A DNA stretch of 64,000 nt from Pseudomonas viridiflava (GTDB lineage: Bacteria > Pseudomonadota > Gammaproteobacteria > Pseudomonadales > Pseudomonadaceae). The stretch covers positions 372,001 through 436,000 of the forward strand of contig NZ_UPSE01000453.1 in NCBI RefSeq assembly GCF_900573885.1, read 5' to 3'. The notes beneath the pieces are model-generated. The model was not told where the DNA came from. It searched no databases and saw only the letters and a list, made by a program, of their open reading frames with translations. The position numbers were made by a program, and so were the translations under genes. Of the stretch, positions 1-8,451 are shown in pieces (the first letter of the stretch is position 1; every line of letters begins with the position of its first letter).

Positions 1-496
1 GCACATTGGCGGTGCGCCATAAGCCGGTGCTGAAATCCAGATCGCCGTGGCCGGCGACGATGACCATGGTGATGGCCGTCAGCAGCGCGACATAACCGGG
101 CCTGCCGATGGCGTAGTAGGCGCAGGCGCCGGCGCTGAGCGACATGAGCGCGAAGAACAGCAGCAACGAGCCGGACACGCTCAGCAGCACGATCAGCGCC
201 AGCCCGATAACAGCGCCAAGCATGGTGCCCAGCGCGCGCTCCATGGCCTTTTTGCGCACATTGCCGTAGTGCTGCAACCCACCAACCACCACCAGCAGCG
301 ACACCGACGCCCACACGCCGTGGGGCAGGTTGATGCCGGTGGTGAGCACAGCGGTGGTGGCCAGGGCCAGGCCCACGCGCACGGCGTGGATGATGTTGGC
401 GTGTCGGTAGCGCACGTAGGGCGAGGTGATCGCCTGTATCAGTCGCGCCAGGCGGCCGCGTCGTTGCGCTGCGGTCGGTGAAGTCTTAGAACCCAT
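1..496 (-). CDS. FUSC-family inner-membrane transporter, N-terminal part (runs off left edge)
   Basis: An open frame starts at an ATG (complement of 494-496) and continues leftward past base 1; 165 codons are visible. After about 35 polar, basic residues come hydrophobic segments at about 40-56, 61-76, 89-107, 109-127 and 134-149. A RALGTMLGAVIG stretch at about 87-98 fits the R-x-x-G-T-x-x-G signature of the FUSC/aromatic-acid-exporter (YccS/AaeB-like) family. These are inner-membrane proteins thought to export aromatic or other organic acids. The substrate cannot be told from this fragment. It is read toward the left edge and shares orientation with the YaeQ gene, about 30 bp upstream. Confidence 0.75.
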   Translation of the reverse strand, partial: MGSKTSPTAAQRRGRLARLIQAITSPYVRYRHANIIHAVRVGLALATTAVLTTGINLPHGVWASVSLLVVVGGLQHYGNVRKKAMERALGTMLGAVIGLALIVLLSVSGSLLLFFALMSLSAGACAYYAIGRPGYVALLTAITMVIVAGHGDLDFSTGLWRTANV

Positions 497-529
497 GGTG
501 CCGTGACCCCGGTTAACCCTGCGCGGCGT

Positions 530-1075
530 TTATTCGCCGCGATCGCCCATCAGCCATTCCAGTTGCACTTCGTGCTGGCCACGCTCGTCGGTGACGTAGA
601 TGGTGCCTTCGCTGATCATCACGGCCCAGTTGATGGCGCGCGGCATGTCTTTGGCGAGGTTTTCCAGCGCCTCTTGCGGCACGGCGGCGATGTTGACGTT
701 TTTCAGCATCTTCGCCGCGTCCACCACTTTGCTCTGCCACACGCGCAAGCTGCCGTAAGCCAGCAGGCTGGTGCGTTCGGTGCGACGTGAGCACCAGGTC
801 AGGCGGTCGGCGTCGGGCAGGCCGACTTCGATCCAGTGCAGCACGCGGCCGTCCAGGCTCTTCTCCCACAGCGCCGGCTCGTCGACATCGGACAGCCCGC
901 GACCAAAGCTCAATTCTTCGCTGTACCACAGGGCGTAGGCGAGCAGGCGCACGGTCATGCGCTCTTCGGTTTCCGAAGGATGACGGGCGATGGTCAGGCG
1001 CGATGTGGCGTACACGCCCCGGTCGAGGTCGGTGAGGTTGAGGTCGACTTTGTAGGTCGTGGAAGGCTGGGCCAT
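530..1075 (-). CDS. yaeQ: YaeQ family protein
   Basis: A 181-residue protein, the usual length of YaeQ, starting MAQPSTTYKVDLNL. The frame stays open far upstream, but the ATG at 1075 was chosen because it matches the family N-terminus and the upstream part only shadows the CaiB-like gene on the other strand. YaeQ has a nuclease-like fold related to the PD-(D/E)XK group. Early suggestions of a link to RfaH suppression were not substantiated, so its cellular role is uncertain. Typical stretches such as WYSEELSFGRGLSDVDEP (residues about 50-67) and a conserved C-terminus ending in an acidic GDRGE are seen. It is divergent from the CoA-transferase gene across about 96 bp. Confidence 0.88.
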   Translation of the reverse strand: MAQPSTTYKVDLNLTDLDRGVYATSRLTIARHPSETEERMTVRLLAYALWYSEELSFGRGLSDVDEPALWEKSLDGRVLHWIEVGLPDADRLTWCSRRTERTSLLAYGSLRVWQSKVVDAAKMLKNVNIAAVPQEALENLAKDMPRAINWAVMISEGTIYVTDERGQHEVQLEWLMGDRGE

Positions 1076-1171
1076 GGTCGGGTGTCTGGGCAGGGGAAAG
1101 GTCGGCAAGTCTACCGCAAGCGACCGCTGCGGGTTAGAGTCGCGGCCATTGTCTGCCGCCGGATTTGCGCC

Positions 1172-2371
1172 ATGAACCTTGCCAACAAACCCCTCGCCGG
1201 GGTGAAAGTCGTCGAACTCGGCACGCTGATCGCCGGGCCTTTTGCCTCGCGCATCTGCGCCGAATTTGGTGCCGAGGTGGTGAAGGTGGAGTCCCCCGAT
1301 GGCGGCGACCCGCTGCGCAAGTGGCGCAAGCTGTATGAAGGCACCTCGCTGTGGTGGTTTGTGCAGGCGCGTAATAAACAGTCGCTGACGCTCAACCTCA
1401 AACACCCGGACGGCCGTGAGGTGCTGCTCAAATTGCTGAGTGAAGCGGACGTCCTGATCGAAAACTTTCGCCCCGGCGTGCTGGAGAAACTCGGTTTCGG
1501 CTGGGACGTTTTGCATGCGCTCAATCCGAATCTGGTGATGGTGCGGCTGTCCGGCTTTGGTCAGACCGGCCCGATGAAAGACCAACCGGGCTTCGGCGCG
1601 GTGGGTGAGTCGATGGGCGGGCTGCGTTATATCACCGGCTTCGAAGACCGGCCGCCGGTACGCACCGGCATTTCCATTGGCGATTCGATTGCGGCGCTGT
1701 GGGGCGTGATCGGCGCGCTGATGGCGCTGCGGCACCGCGAGGTGAATGGCGGCAAGGGCCAGGTGGTGGACGTGGCGTTGTACGAGGCGATTTTCGCCAT
1801 GATGGAAAGCATGGTGCCGGAGTTCGATGTGTTCGGGTTTATTCGCGAGCGCACCGGCAACATCATGCCGGGCATCACGCCCTCCTCCATCCACACCAGC
1901 GCTGACGGCAAGCACATTCAGATTGGCGCCAACGGCGATGCCATCTTCAAGCGCTTTATGCTCGCCATCGGCCGCGCCGACCTGGCGGACGATGCCTCAC
2001 TGGCCAGCAACGATGGCCGCGACCTGCGCCGCGACGAACTGTACGGCGTGATCGACCGCTGGGTCGGCTCGTTGCCGCTGGACGCCGTGCTGGCCGCGCT
2101 GAACGCCGCCGAGGTGCCGGCCAGCCGCATCTATTCGGCCGAAGACATGTTCAGCGATCCGCAATACCTGGCCCGTGAGATGTTTCTCAGCGCCAAGCTG
2201 CCCGACGGCAAGAATTTCAAGATGCCGGGCATCGTGCCCAAGCTGTCCGGCACACCCGGCAGCGCCGAGTGGGTCGGGCCGCAATTGGGCGAGCACAACC
2301 ACAGCGTGCTGGCGGGGCTGGGCTATAGCGCCGAGCAGATTGCCGCGCTGAAAAGCGCCGGCGCGATCTGA
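1172..2371 (+). CDS. CaiB/BaiF CoA-transferase family protein
   Basis: A 399-residue class III CoA-transferase. These enzymes move coenzyme A between carboxylic acids through an aspartyl-CoA thioester. The N-terminus LAGVKVVELGTLIAGPF and the block GAEVVKVESPDGGDPLR are hallmark family sequences. RPGVLEKLGFGWDVL and the FGQTGPMKDQPGF segment follow at about residues 105-140. The frame is open upstream of the ATG at 1172, but homologues begin with this short lead-in to LAGVKVVELG. The CoA donor and acceptor acids cannot be predicted. It stands alone, divergent from yaeQ, with no pathway partner nearby. Confidence 0.9.
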   Translation: MNLANKPLAGVKVVELGTLIAGPFASRICAEFGAEVVKVESPDGGDPLRKWRKLYEGTSLWWFVQARNKQSLTLNLKHPDGREVLLKLLSEADVLIENFRPGVLEKLGFGWDVLHALNPNLVMVRLSGFGQTGPMKDQPGFGAVGESMGGLRYITGFEDRPPVRTGISIGDSIAALWGVIGALMALRHREVNGGKGQVVDVALYEAIFAMMESMVPEFDVFGFIRERTGNIMPGITPSSIHTSADGKHIQIGANGDAIFKRFMLAIGRADLADDASLASNDGRDLRRDELYGVIDRWVGSLPLDAVLAALNAAEVPASRIYSAEDMFSDPQYLAREMFLSAKLPDGKNFKMPGIVPKLSGTPGSAEWVGPQLGEHNHSVLAGLGYSAEQIAALKSAGAI

Positions 2372-2397
2372 CCGCGTTAGTGCCTGCAGGCGCCTGG

Positions 2398-2420
2398 TTC
2401 GCGAGCAAGCTCGCTGCTCC
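2398..2420. repeat. single REP-type palindrome
   Basis: TTCGCGAGCAAGCTCGCTGC is a Pseudomonas REP-type palindrome (arms GCGAGC/GCTCGC) just after the CoA-transferase stop. The same core recurs as an inverted pair at 17434-17496. The 192-base spacer before the next gene holds nothing else recognised. Confidence 0.7.
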
Positions 2421-2563
2421 AAAATCTCGTACGTCGGTGCCATCTGGATAAGCGCTCTGGACTCCGCCAGGCGCGGCCTTTATCGTTCGCCGACTGAGTT
2501 AGGGCGCGTTAGACGCCGATACTTTCCACGCTGTACTCCTGGTGCCCCCGGAGTGTTGTTCTG

Positions 2564-3433
2564 ATGCCTTCACTGCCCTTTTTCCAACGCTTGCTGGTGC
2601 TCGCGCTGTGCGTCGTCGCTGCGCTACCCGCGTGGGCGCAGGACAAGCCGCGCCTGATCTGGACGGTGCGTGACATGCCGCCGTTCACCATTCTCGAAGG
2701 CCCGCTCAAAGGCCAGGGCATCGCCGACCGCATGATGAAACTGCTGACCGCCGACCTGCCGCAATACGAGCACGTGTTCAGCGTGGCCAACCGCGCCCGG
2801 GCCATGCAGATAATGAACAGTGGCGCGCTGACCTGCGACTCCGGTTTGCTGTGGAGCAAAGAGCGCGAGCAGGTGATGCATTTCTCGATCCCGACGCTGG
2901 GCATCCTCACCAACGGCATCGTGGTGCGCAAAAGCGATGAGCCGGAACTGGCCGCTTTTATCCAGGGCGGTGCGTTCGACCTCGAAGCGTTTCTGGCGGA
3001 CGGCCGCTACAACGTCGGCACCTTGGTGGAGCGCAGCTACGGCAAAGTGATCGACGCCGAACTGAAGCAAGCCAAACCGGGGCTAATCGTGGTGCACCAC
3101 GGCATTGACGCCACCTTGAGCCTGCTGCGCATGCAGCAACACCGGCGCCTGACGGCGGTGCTCGGCTACTGGCCGGAAATGCGCTATCAGGGCGAGAACG
3201 CTGGCGTGCCGTTGGATGCGCTGAGCTTCTATCCGGTGAAAGGCGTACCGGTTTATCAGTTGGCGTATGTCACATGCTCGAAAACGCCGGAAGGTCTGGA
3301 GGCGATCAAAGCCATCAACGCCTCCGTGCGCCGGTTGCGTGAGGGCGAGGTGATTGAGCTGTACGCGCAGTGGTTGAATGGGACGACGCGGGAGGCTTAT
3401 TTGAAGGCGGCTAAGGGTTTCTTTAAGGAGTAA
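2564..3433 (+). CDS. Periplasmic solute-binding-like protein (TIGR02285-type)
   Basis: A 289-residue secreted protein. The first about 25 residues form a signal peptide ending ALPAWA before QDKPRL. The mature part resembles type-3 extracellular solute-binding proteins of the TIGR02285 group: WTVRDMPPFTILEGPLKGQGIADRMMKLL, given here only as its start (WTVRDMPPFTI) and end (GIADRMM), is the usual N-terminal block. No permease or ATPase genes adjoin it, so it may be an orphan binding protein or a sensory accessory protein rather than part of a transporter. The ligand is unknown. Confidence 0.75.
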   Translation: MPSLPFFQRLLVLALCVVAALPAWAQDKPRLIWTVRDMPPFTILEGPLKGQGIADRMMKLLTADLPQYEHVFSVANRARAMQIMNSGALTCDSGLLWSKEREQVMHFSIPTLGILTNGIVVRKSDEPELAAFIQGGAFDLEAFLADGRYNVGTLVERSYGKVIDAELKQAKPGLIVVHHGIDATLSLLRMQQHRRLTAVLGYWPEMRYQGENAGVPLDALSFYPVKGVPVYQLAYVTCSKTPEGLEAIKAINASVRRLREGEVIELYAQWLNGTTREAYLKAAKGFFKE

Positions 3434-3449
3434 CGGCTAGAAGCGAAAG

Positions 3450-3543
3450 CCCTCTCCCCCAGCCCCTCTCCCGCAAGCGGGCAGAGGGGAGAAACACGCG
3501 ATCGGCCCCCTCTCCCGCTTGCGGGAGAGGGTTGGGGAGAGGG
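3450..3543. repeat. CCCTCTCCC-type inverted repeat element, copy 1
   Basis: Two G/C-rich hairpins in tandem: CCCCTCTCCCGCAAGCGGG followed by a partner, then CCCCTCTCCCGCTTGCGGG, ending GGTTGGGGAGAGGGC. The same family occurs at 37435-37528 and 61218-61326. It lies between convergent genes, where such elements usually sit. Confidence 0.75.
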
Positions 3544-3570
3544 CAAGCTCCAACACAAAACCCCAGCCAG

Positions 3571-3609
3571 AAAAAAGGCCGGCACCACAGAAGTGGGCCG
3601 GCCTTTTTC
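3571..3609 (-). terminator. Rho-independent terminator of hom-thrC (probably bidirectional)
   Basis: Stem GGCCGGC (3577-3583) pairs with GCCGGCC (3598-3604), flanked by A6 on the left and T5 on the right. It can therefore stop transcription from both sides. It lies about 15 bases past the thrC stop. Confidence 0.85.
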
Positions 3610-3623
3610 GTTGCCGCTAGCGC

Positions 3624-5033
3624 TTACAACGGCTTACCGCGATTGCCGTGTTCGCTCACGAAGTTCTGCATGGCTTTGATGTCGTTCGGCAGCACGGTGC
3701 AGCGCTCGTCACGATCAAACAGATCTTGCAGGTGCGGCGGCAAAATCGGGCCTTTGCCGACGCCGGCTTTTTCCACTGCTTCAGGGAATTTCACCGGGTG
3801 GGCGGTGCCCAGCACCACCATCGGTGTGTTCAAGCTGCGGCGGCACTCGCGCGCGGCTTTAACACCGATGGCGGTATGCGGGTCGAGCAATTCACCGCTT
3901 TCGGCGTACACCTGGGCGATGGTTTCGCAGGTTTCTTCATCGCTGACGGCCAGCGAGTCGAACAGCTTGCGCGCTTCGGTCCAGCGGTCCTGGTCAACGC
4001 TGAAACCACCGCCTTTTTTGAAGGTAGCCATCAGGTCGAAAATGGCGGCGCCGTTGCGGCCGTGCAGGTCGAACAGCAGGCGCTCGAAGTTGGACGACAC
4101 CATGATGTCCATCGACGGCGACAGCGTGGGGTGCAGCGTGTCTTTCACATACTGATTGCCGCTCATGAAGCGGTGCAGGATGTCGTTGCGGTTGGTGGCG
4201 ACGATCAGCTGGCTGATCGGCAAGCCCATGTTGCGCGCCAGGTAGCCGGCGAAAATATCGCCGAAGTTGCCGGTGGGCACCGAGAACGCCACGGAGCGAG
4301 CCGGGCCACCCAACTGCAAGGCAGCGTGAAAGTAGTAGACGATCTGGGCCATGATCCGCGCCCAGTTGATCGAGTTCACCGCCACCAGACGCGTGCCTTT
4401 GAGGAAGCTCTGGTCGGCAAAGCTGTCTTTGACCATTTCCTGGCAGTCGTCGAAATTACCTTCCACGGCGATGTTGTGGATGTTGTCGCCGAGGATGGTG
4501 GTCATCTGCCGGCGCTGCACTTCCGAGACGCGGTTGTGCGGGTGCAGGATAAAGATGTCGACGTTCTCGCACGCCTTGCAGCCTTCGATGGCGGCCGAAC
4601 CGGTGTCGCCAGAGGTGGCACCGATGATCACCACGCGCTCGTTGCGCTTGGCCAGCACGTAGTCGAGCAGGCGGCCGAGCAGTTGCAGGGCGAAGTCTTT
4701 GAACGCCAGGGTCGGGCCGTGGAACAGTTCCAGCACCCACTCGTTGCCGTTCAGCTGACGCAACGGCGCGATGGCGCTATGGGCGAACACGCCGTAGGTT
4801 TCTTCGAGAATCTTTTTGAAGTCGGCATCCGGAATGCTGCCGGTCACAAACGGGCGCATCACGCGGAAGGCCAGCTCGTGGTACGGCAGGCCGGCCCACG
4901 AGGCGATTTCTTCCTGGGTGAAACGCGGCAGGTTTTCCGGCACGTAGAGGCCGCCGTCGCTGGCCAGGCCAGTGAGCAGCACGTCTTCAAAATTCAGCGC
5001 AGGCGCTTGGCCGCGGGTACTGATGTAACGCAT
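3624..5033 (-). CDS. thrC: Threonine synthase
   Basis: A 469-residue PLP enzyme converting O-phosphohomoserine to threonine and phosphate, the last step of threonine synthesis. The N-terminus MRYISTRGQAPALNFEDVLL and the motif HGPTLAFKDFA with the PLP-binding Lys at 112 are diagnostic. A glycine-rich phosphate-binding SGDTG follows at about 143-147. The length is that of the gammaproteobacterial long form. It is the second gene after hom, with 10 bp between, so the two are almost certainly one transcript. Confidence 0.97.
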   Translation of the reverse strand: MRYISTRGQAPALNFEDVLLTGLASDGGLYVPENLPRFTQEEIASWAGLPYHELAFRVMRPFVTGSIPDADFKKILEETYGVFAHSAIAPLRQLNGNEWVLELFHGPTLAFKDFALQLLGRLLDYVLAKRNERVVIIGATSGDTGSAAIEGCKACENVDIFILHPHNRVSEVQRRQMTTILGDNIHNIAVEGNFDDCQEMVKDSFADQSFLKGTRLVAVNSINWARIMAQIVYYFHAALQLGGPARSVAFSVPTGNFGDIFAGYLARNMGLPISQLIVATNRNDILHRFMSGNQYVKDTLHPTLSPSMDIMVSSNFERLLFDLHGRNGAAIFDLMATFKKGGGFSVDQDRWTEARKLFDSLAVSDEETCETIAQVYAESGELLDPHTAIGVKAARECRRSLNTPMVVLGTAHPVKFPEAVEKAGVGKGPILPPHLQDLFDRDERCTVLPNDIKAMQNFVSEHGNRGKPL

Positions 5034-5043
5034 GGAGAAATCC

Positions 5044-6348
5044 TCAGCTCAGTTGCTCAACGCGGATACGCACAACGCTGCCAACCACATCGCTCAAGGC
5101 CTCGAGGGCGGCGATGGCGTCGTTCATGCGTTGTTCCACTACGCGGTGAGTGACCAGAATCATGGGCACCAGGCCGTCTTGTTCTTCGACTTCCTGCTGC
5201 ATGATCGATTCGATATTGATGCCGCGCTCCGACAGGATGGTCGCCACCTGGGCGAGCACGCCGGGGTGATCTTTGGCCTGAATGCGCAGGTAGTAAGCGC
5301 TCTCGCAGGCCTCAATCGGCAGAATCGGGTGGGTAGACAGCGCGTCCGGCTGGAAGGCCAGGTGCGGCACACGGTTTTCCGGGTCGGTGGTCAGGGCGCG
5401 AACCACGTCGACCAGATCGGCGATCACCGACGACGCCGTTGGCTCCATGCCGGCGCCAGCGCCGTAAAACAGCGTGCTGCCCGCAGCGTCGCCATTGACC
5501 ATCACCGCATTCATCACGCCATTGACGTTGGCGATCAGGCGGTCGGCCGGAATCAGCGTGGGGTGCACGCGAAGCTCGATACCCGCGGCGGTGCTGCGGG
5601 CCACGCCAAGGTGCTTGATGCGGTAGCCCAGCGCTTCGGCGTAGTTCACGTCGGCGGTGGTCAGCTTGGTGATGCCTTCGGTGTAGGCCTTGTCGAACTG
5701 CAGCGGAATACCAAAGGCGATGGAAGCCAGAATGGTCAGCTTGTGGGCCGCGTCGATGCCTTCAACGTCGAAGGTTGGGTCGGCTTCGGCATAACCCAGC
5801 GCCTGGGCTTCAGCCAGCACGTCGGGGAAGGTGCGGCCCTTTTCCCGCATTTCGCTGAGGATGAAGTTGCCGGTGCCGTTGATGATGCCGGCCAGCCAGT
5901 TGATGCGGTTGGCAGACAGGCCTTCACGGATGGCTTTGATCACCGGAATGCCGCCGGCAACGGCGGCTTCGAACGCGACGATCACGCCCTTCTCGCGCGC
6001 CTTGGCAAAAATTTCGTTGCCGTGCACGGCGATCAGCGCCTTGTTGGCGGTGACCACATGCTTGCCGTTTTCAATGGCTTTGAGCACCAGTTCATGGGCG
6101 ACGGTGTAGCCGCCGATGAGCTCGATGACGATGTCGATCTCAGGGTTGGTGGCCACCGCGAACACGTCGTTGGTGGTGGCAATACCGGTAATGTCGCACT
6201 GAGGGTTCTGCGAGCGCAGCGCAATCTGCGCCACTTCGATGTCGCGCCCCGCGCGCCGGGCAATTTCCTCGGCGTTGCGCTTGAGCACATTGAACGTACC
6301 GCCACCGACGGTACCCAGCCCACAGATGCCTACTTTGACCGGTTTCAC
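5044..6348 (-). CDS. hom: Homoserine dehydrogenase
   Basis: A 434-residue NAD(P)-dependent dehydrogenase reducing aspartate semialdehyde to homoserine. The Rossmann motif GICGLGTVGGG is at residues 8-18, the catalytic central domain carries GIINGTGNFIL, and the C-terminal about 80 residues form an ACT domain (ATILSERGINIESIMQQEV), the usual site for threonine feedback control. It starts with GTG at 6348 behind a GGGGAG ribosome site. The monofunctional form, not fused to aspartokinase, is usual in Pseudomonas. It is co-transcribed with thrC. Confidence 0.97.
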   Translation of the reverse strand: MKPVKVGICGLGTVGGGTFNVLKRNAEEIARRAGRDIEVAQIALRSQNPQCDITGIATTNDVFAVATNPEIDIVIELIGGYTVAHELVLKAIENGKHVVTANKALIAVHGNEIFAKAREKGVIVAFEAAVAGGIPVIKAIREGLSANRINWLAGIINGTGNFILSEMREKGRTFPDVLAEAQALGYAEADPTFDVEGIDAAHKLTILASIAFGIPLQFDKAYTEGITKLTTADVNYAEALGYRIKHLGVARSTAAGIELRVHPTLIPADRLIANVNGVMNAVMVNGDAAGSTLFYGAGAGMEPTASSVIADLVDVVRALTTDPENRVPHLAFQPDALSTHPILPIEACESAYYLRIQAKDHPGVLAQVATILSERGINIESIMQQEVEEQDGLVPMILVTHRVVEQRMNDAIAALEALSDVVGSVVRIRVEQLS

Positions 6349-6376
6349 CCTGAACTCCCCAGAACTTACTGCGTGA

Positions 6377-6401
6377 AACGGCCCGGTATTAGCGGGCCGT
6401 T
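6377..6401 (-). promoter_or_regulatory. Perfect hairpin in the hom-thrC mRNA leader
   Basis: AACGGCCCG pairs exactly with CGGGCCGTT around a 7-base loop. It lies between the predicted hom promoter and the hom start, inside the 5' leader. No U-run follows on the minus strand, so it is not an obvious attenuator. It could instead act at RNA level, or end read-through coming from dsbC. Confidence 0.45.
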
Positions 6402-6417
6402 GAGATAAAAGAGCCGC

Positions 6418-6446
6418 ACCTTACGAAGCGGCCCGGGTTTAGTCAA
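6418..6446 (-). promoter_or_regulatory. Predicted sigma-70 promoter of hom-thrC
   Basis: On the minus strand: TTGACT, a 17-base spacer, then TAAGGT. Near-consensus boxes with ideal spacing place the start about 63 bases upstream of hom, in the gap after dsbC. hom is therefore probably transcribed independently of dsbC. Confidence 0.65.
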
Positions 6447-6486
6447 TCGAGCTACGAGTGGCAGGCTGCAACGAGCGCAGCGGTTT

Positions 6487-7215
6487 TCACTTGGCCTTCA
6501 GAGCCAGGGCAGCAACCTGCGGCGCCGGCTGGTAACCAGGAATCAGCTTGCCGTCTGCCAGCACGATGGCCGGCGTGCCATTGACGCCGATGGACTGGCC
6601 GAGGGCGAACTGTTTGTGCACCGGGTTTTCGCACTTGGTCGCTTTGATGTCTTTGCCGTCGACCATCTGGTCCATGGCCTTTTTGCGATCAGTCGAACAC
6701 CACACGGCCTGCAGCTGTTGATCACCTTCCGAACCCGGGCCCTGACGCGGGAAAGCCAGGTAACGCACTTCCACACCGCGACGGTTCAACTCGGCGATTT
6801 CGCCGTGCAGTTTGTGGCAATACGGGCAGGTGGTGTCGGTGAACACAGTGATATGGGTTTTGGCTTCGCCAACGGCCGGGTAGATGACCATTTCGGCTTT
6901 AGGAATGGCATTGATGGTTTTGGCGATGCCTTCGCTTTCGGCTTTCTCGGTCAGGTTGACGGGTTTTCCGTCGTTGACTTCGAACAGGTAGCCCTGCATC
7001 ACGTATTTGCCATCGGCGCTGGCGTACAACACGCGGCCGCCTTGCATGCGCACTTCATACAGCCCGTTGAGCGGGCTGGCGGCGATGCTTTCGATGGGAA
7101 CATCCATTTGCAGGTTTTCAAAGGTTTTGCGGATGGCCTGGTCGGCATTATCGGCCCACGCAACGCAGCTGCTCACAGCGATAAGGGCAGCAGCAATAAT
7201 TCGGGTGACGCGCAT
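6487..7215 (-). CDS. dsbC: Thiol:disulfide interchange protein DsbC
   Basis: A 242-residue periplasmic disulfide isomerase. A signal peptide (residues 1-21, ending CVAWA) is followed by the N-terminal dimerisation domain and a thioredoxin-fold domain. The active site is CPYC, with Cys 130 and 133. It reshuffles wrong disulfides in exported proteins and is normally kept reduced by DsbD, which is not in this window. The place between xerD and hom is the conserved Pseudomonas order. Confidence 0.95.
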   Translation of the reverse strand: MRVTRIIAAALIAVSSCVAWADNADQAIRKTFENLQMDVPIESIAASPLNGLYEVRMQGGRVLYASADGKYVMQGYLFEVNDGKPVNLTEKAESEGIAKTINAIPKAEMVIYPAVGEAKTHITVFTDTTCPYCHKLHGEIAELNRRGVEVRYLAFPRQGPGSEGDQQLQAVWCSTDRKKAMDQMVDGKDIKATKCENPVHKQFALGQSIGVNGTPAIVLADGKLIPGYQPAPQVAALALKAK

Positions 7216-7325
7216 TGGATACTCCTGGAAAACGCGGCGAAACAGCGAGGGCGAAGCCTACCATACAAGCCCGGCCAAGGCCGACCGCTGCGGGTCGGAA
7301 GGTGCAACCGCCTGTTAATTGATGC

Positions 7326-8222
7326 TCAGCCGCGCGGATGATGACGGGCGTGCAGTTCCTGCAAGCGGGCGCGGGCGATGTGGGTGTAGATCTGCGTGGT
7401 CGACAGGTCGCTGTGGCCCAACAGCATCTGCACTACGCGAAGATCCGCGCCATGGTTGAGCAAGTGGGTGGCGAAGGCGTGACGCAAGGTATGCGGCGAC
7501 AACGCCTTGCCGATGCCGGCCACCTTGGCGTGGTGTTTGATGCGGTACCAGAAGGTCTGGCGGGTCATTTGCTCACCACGATTGCTGGGGAACAGCACAT
7601 CGCTGGGGCGCCCCTCCAGCAATTGCGGCCGCGCCTCGCGCACGTAGCGCTCGATCCACACAATCGCCTCTTCCCCCAGCGGCACCAGCCGCTCCTTGCT
7701 GCCCTTGCCGAATACACGTAACACGCCCTGGCGCAGGTTCACTTGCTCCAGCGTCAGGCTGATCAACTCGGTCACCCGCAGGCCGCAGGCGTACAGCACT
7801 TCGAGCATGGCGCGGTCGCGCAGGCCGATGGGCTCGGCGGTTTCCGGGGCGGCAAGCAGTGCATCCACGTCTGCCTCCGACAGACTTTTCGGCAGCGGGC
7901 GGCCCAGCTGCGGCATGTCGACTTGCAGCGTGGGATCAATGTCGATCAGGTTTTCCCGCAGCAAGTACCGATAAAAGCCACGCACCGCCGAGAGAAACCG
8001 CGCGGTCGAGCGCGCCACGTATTTCTGTTCCAGGCGCCAGGCGAGGTGGTCAAGCACCACGTCACGGCCGATATCCGGCAGGTTCAAGCCGCGCTCCTGC
8101 AACCAGCCATTGAAATGGGCGAGGTCACTGCGATAGGCCGAACGCGAGTGTTCGGACAGGCCTTTTTCCATCCACAGGGCATCGAGAAACTGGTCAATAA
8201 GAGGGTGATCGAGCGCCGGCAT
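7326..8222 (-). CDS. xerD: Site-specific tyrosine recombinase XerD
   Basis: A 298-residue tyrosine recombinase that works with XerC at dif to resolve chromosome dimers at division. The full catalytic set is visible: Arg149 (ACGLRVTE), Lys173 (GKGSKERL), His244 and Arg247 (SPHTLRHAFATHLL), His270 and nucleophile Tyr279 (TTQIYTHI). Length and context (upstream of dsbC) are those of chromosomal XerD, not of a phage integrase. No attachment-site structure was seen nearby. Confidence 0.96.
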   Translation of the reverse strand: MPALDHPLIDQFLDALWMEKGLSEHSRSAYRSDLAHFNGWLQERGLNLPDIGRDVVLDHLAWRLEQKYVARSTARFLSAVRGFYRYLLRENLIDIDPTLQVDMPQLGRPLPKSLSEADVDALLAAPETAEPIGLRDRAMLEVLYACGLRVTELISLTLEQVNLRQGVLRVFGKGSKERLVPLGEEAIVWIERYVREARPQLLEGRPSDVLFPSNRGEQMTRQTFWYRIKHHAKVAGIGKALSPHTLRHAFATHLLNHGADLRVVQMLLGHSDLSTTQIYTHIARARLQELHARHHPRG

Positions 8223-8451
8223 AGATAGTCTGTAAGTGCCCAGGGAGAGCGCGCTAGTCTTTCACAGCTTCGGGCTTGGTCACAGGCGCCTGTGCCAGTA
8301 ATTGATACAGGCCGCTATGGCCGTGGCCGGCAATGACCGGAGCGCGAAAAACAGTCCGACGGCTGGGCGCGTCACCCTATCTTTGGGTGGGTGACAGTCG
8401 TGGTTCGCACAGCGATGATTCCATCACGCCACTACTGCACCGGACGTCGCC

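Noticed and set aside
5032..6408. A 458-codon frame opposite hom and a similar one opposite thrC
   Set aside because: Antisense shadows; hom and thrC are fully recognisable and the shadow proteins have no domain-like sequence.
7326..8222. Phage or island integrase
   Set aside because: Length, catalytic residues and the dsbC-hom context fit chromosomal XerD.
8281..8294. Perfect 14-bp palindrome CACAGGCGCCTGTG as a regulator site
   Set aside because: It is about 160 bases from the next start and matches no regulator consensus I recognise; it could be chance in GC-rich DNA.
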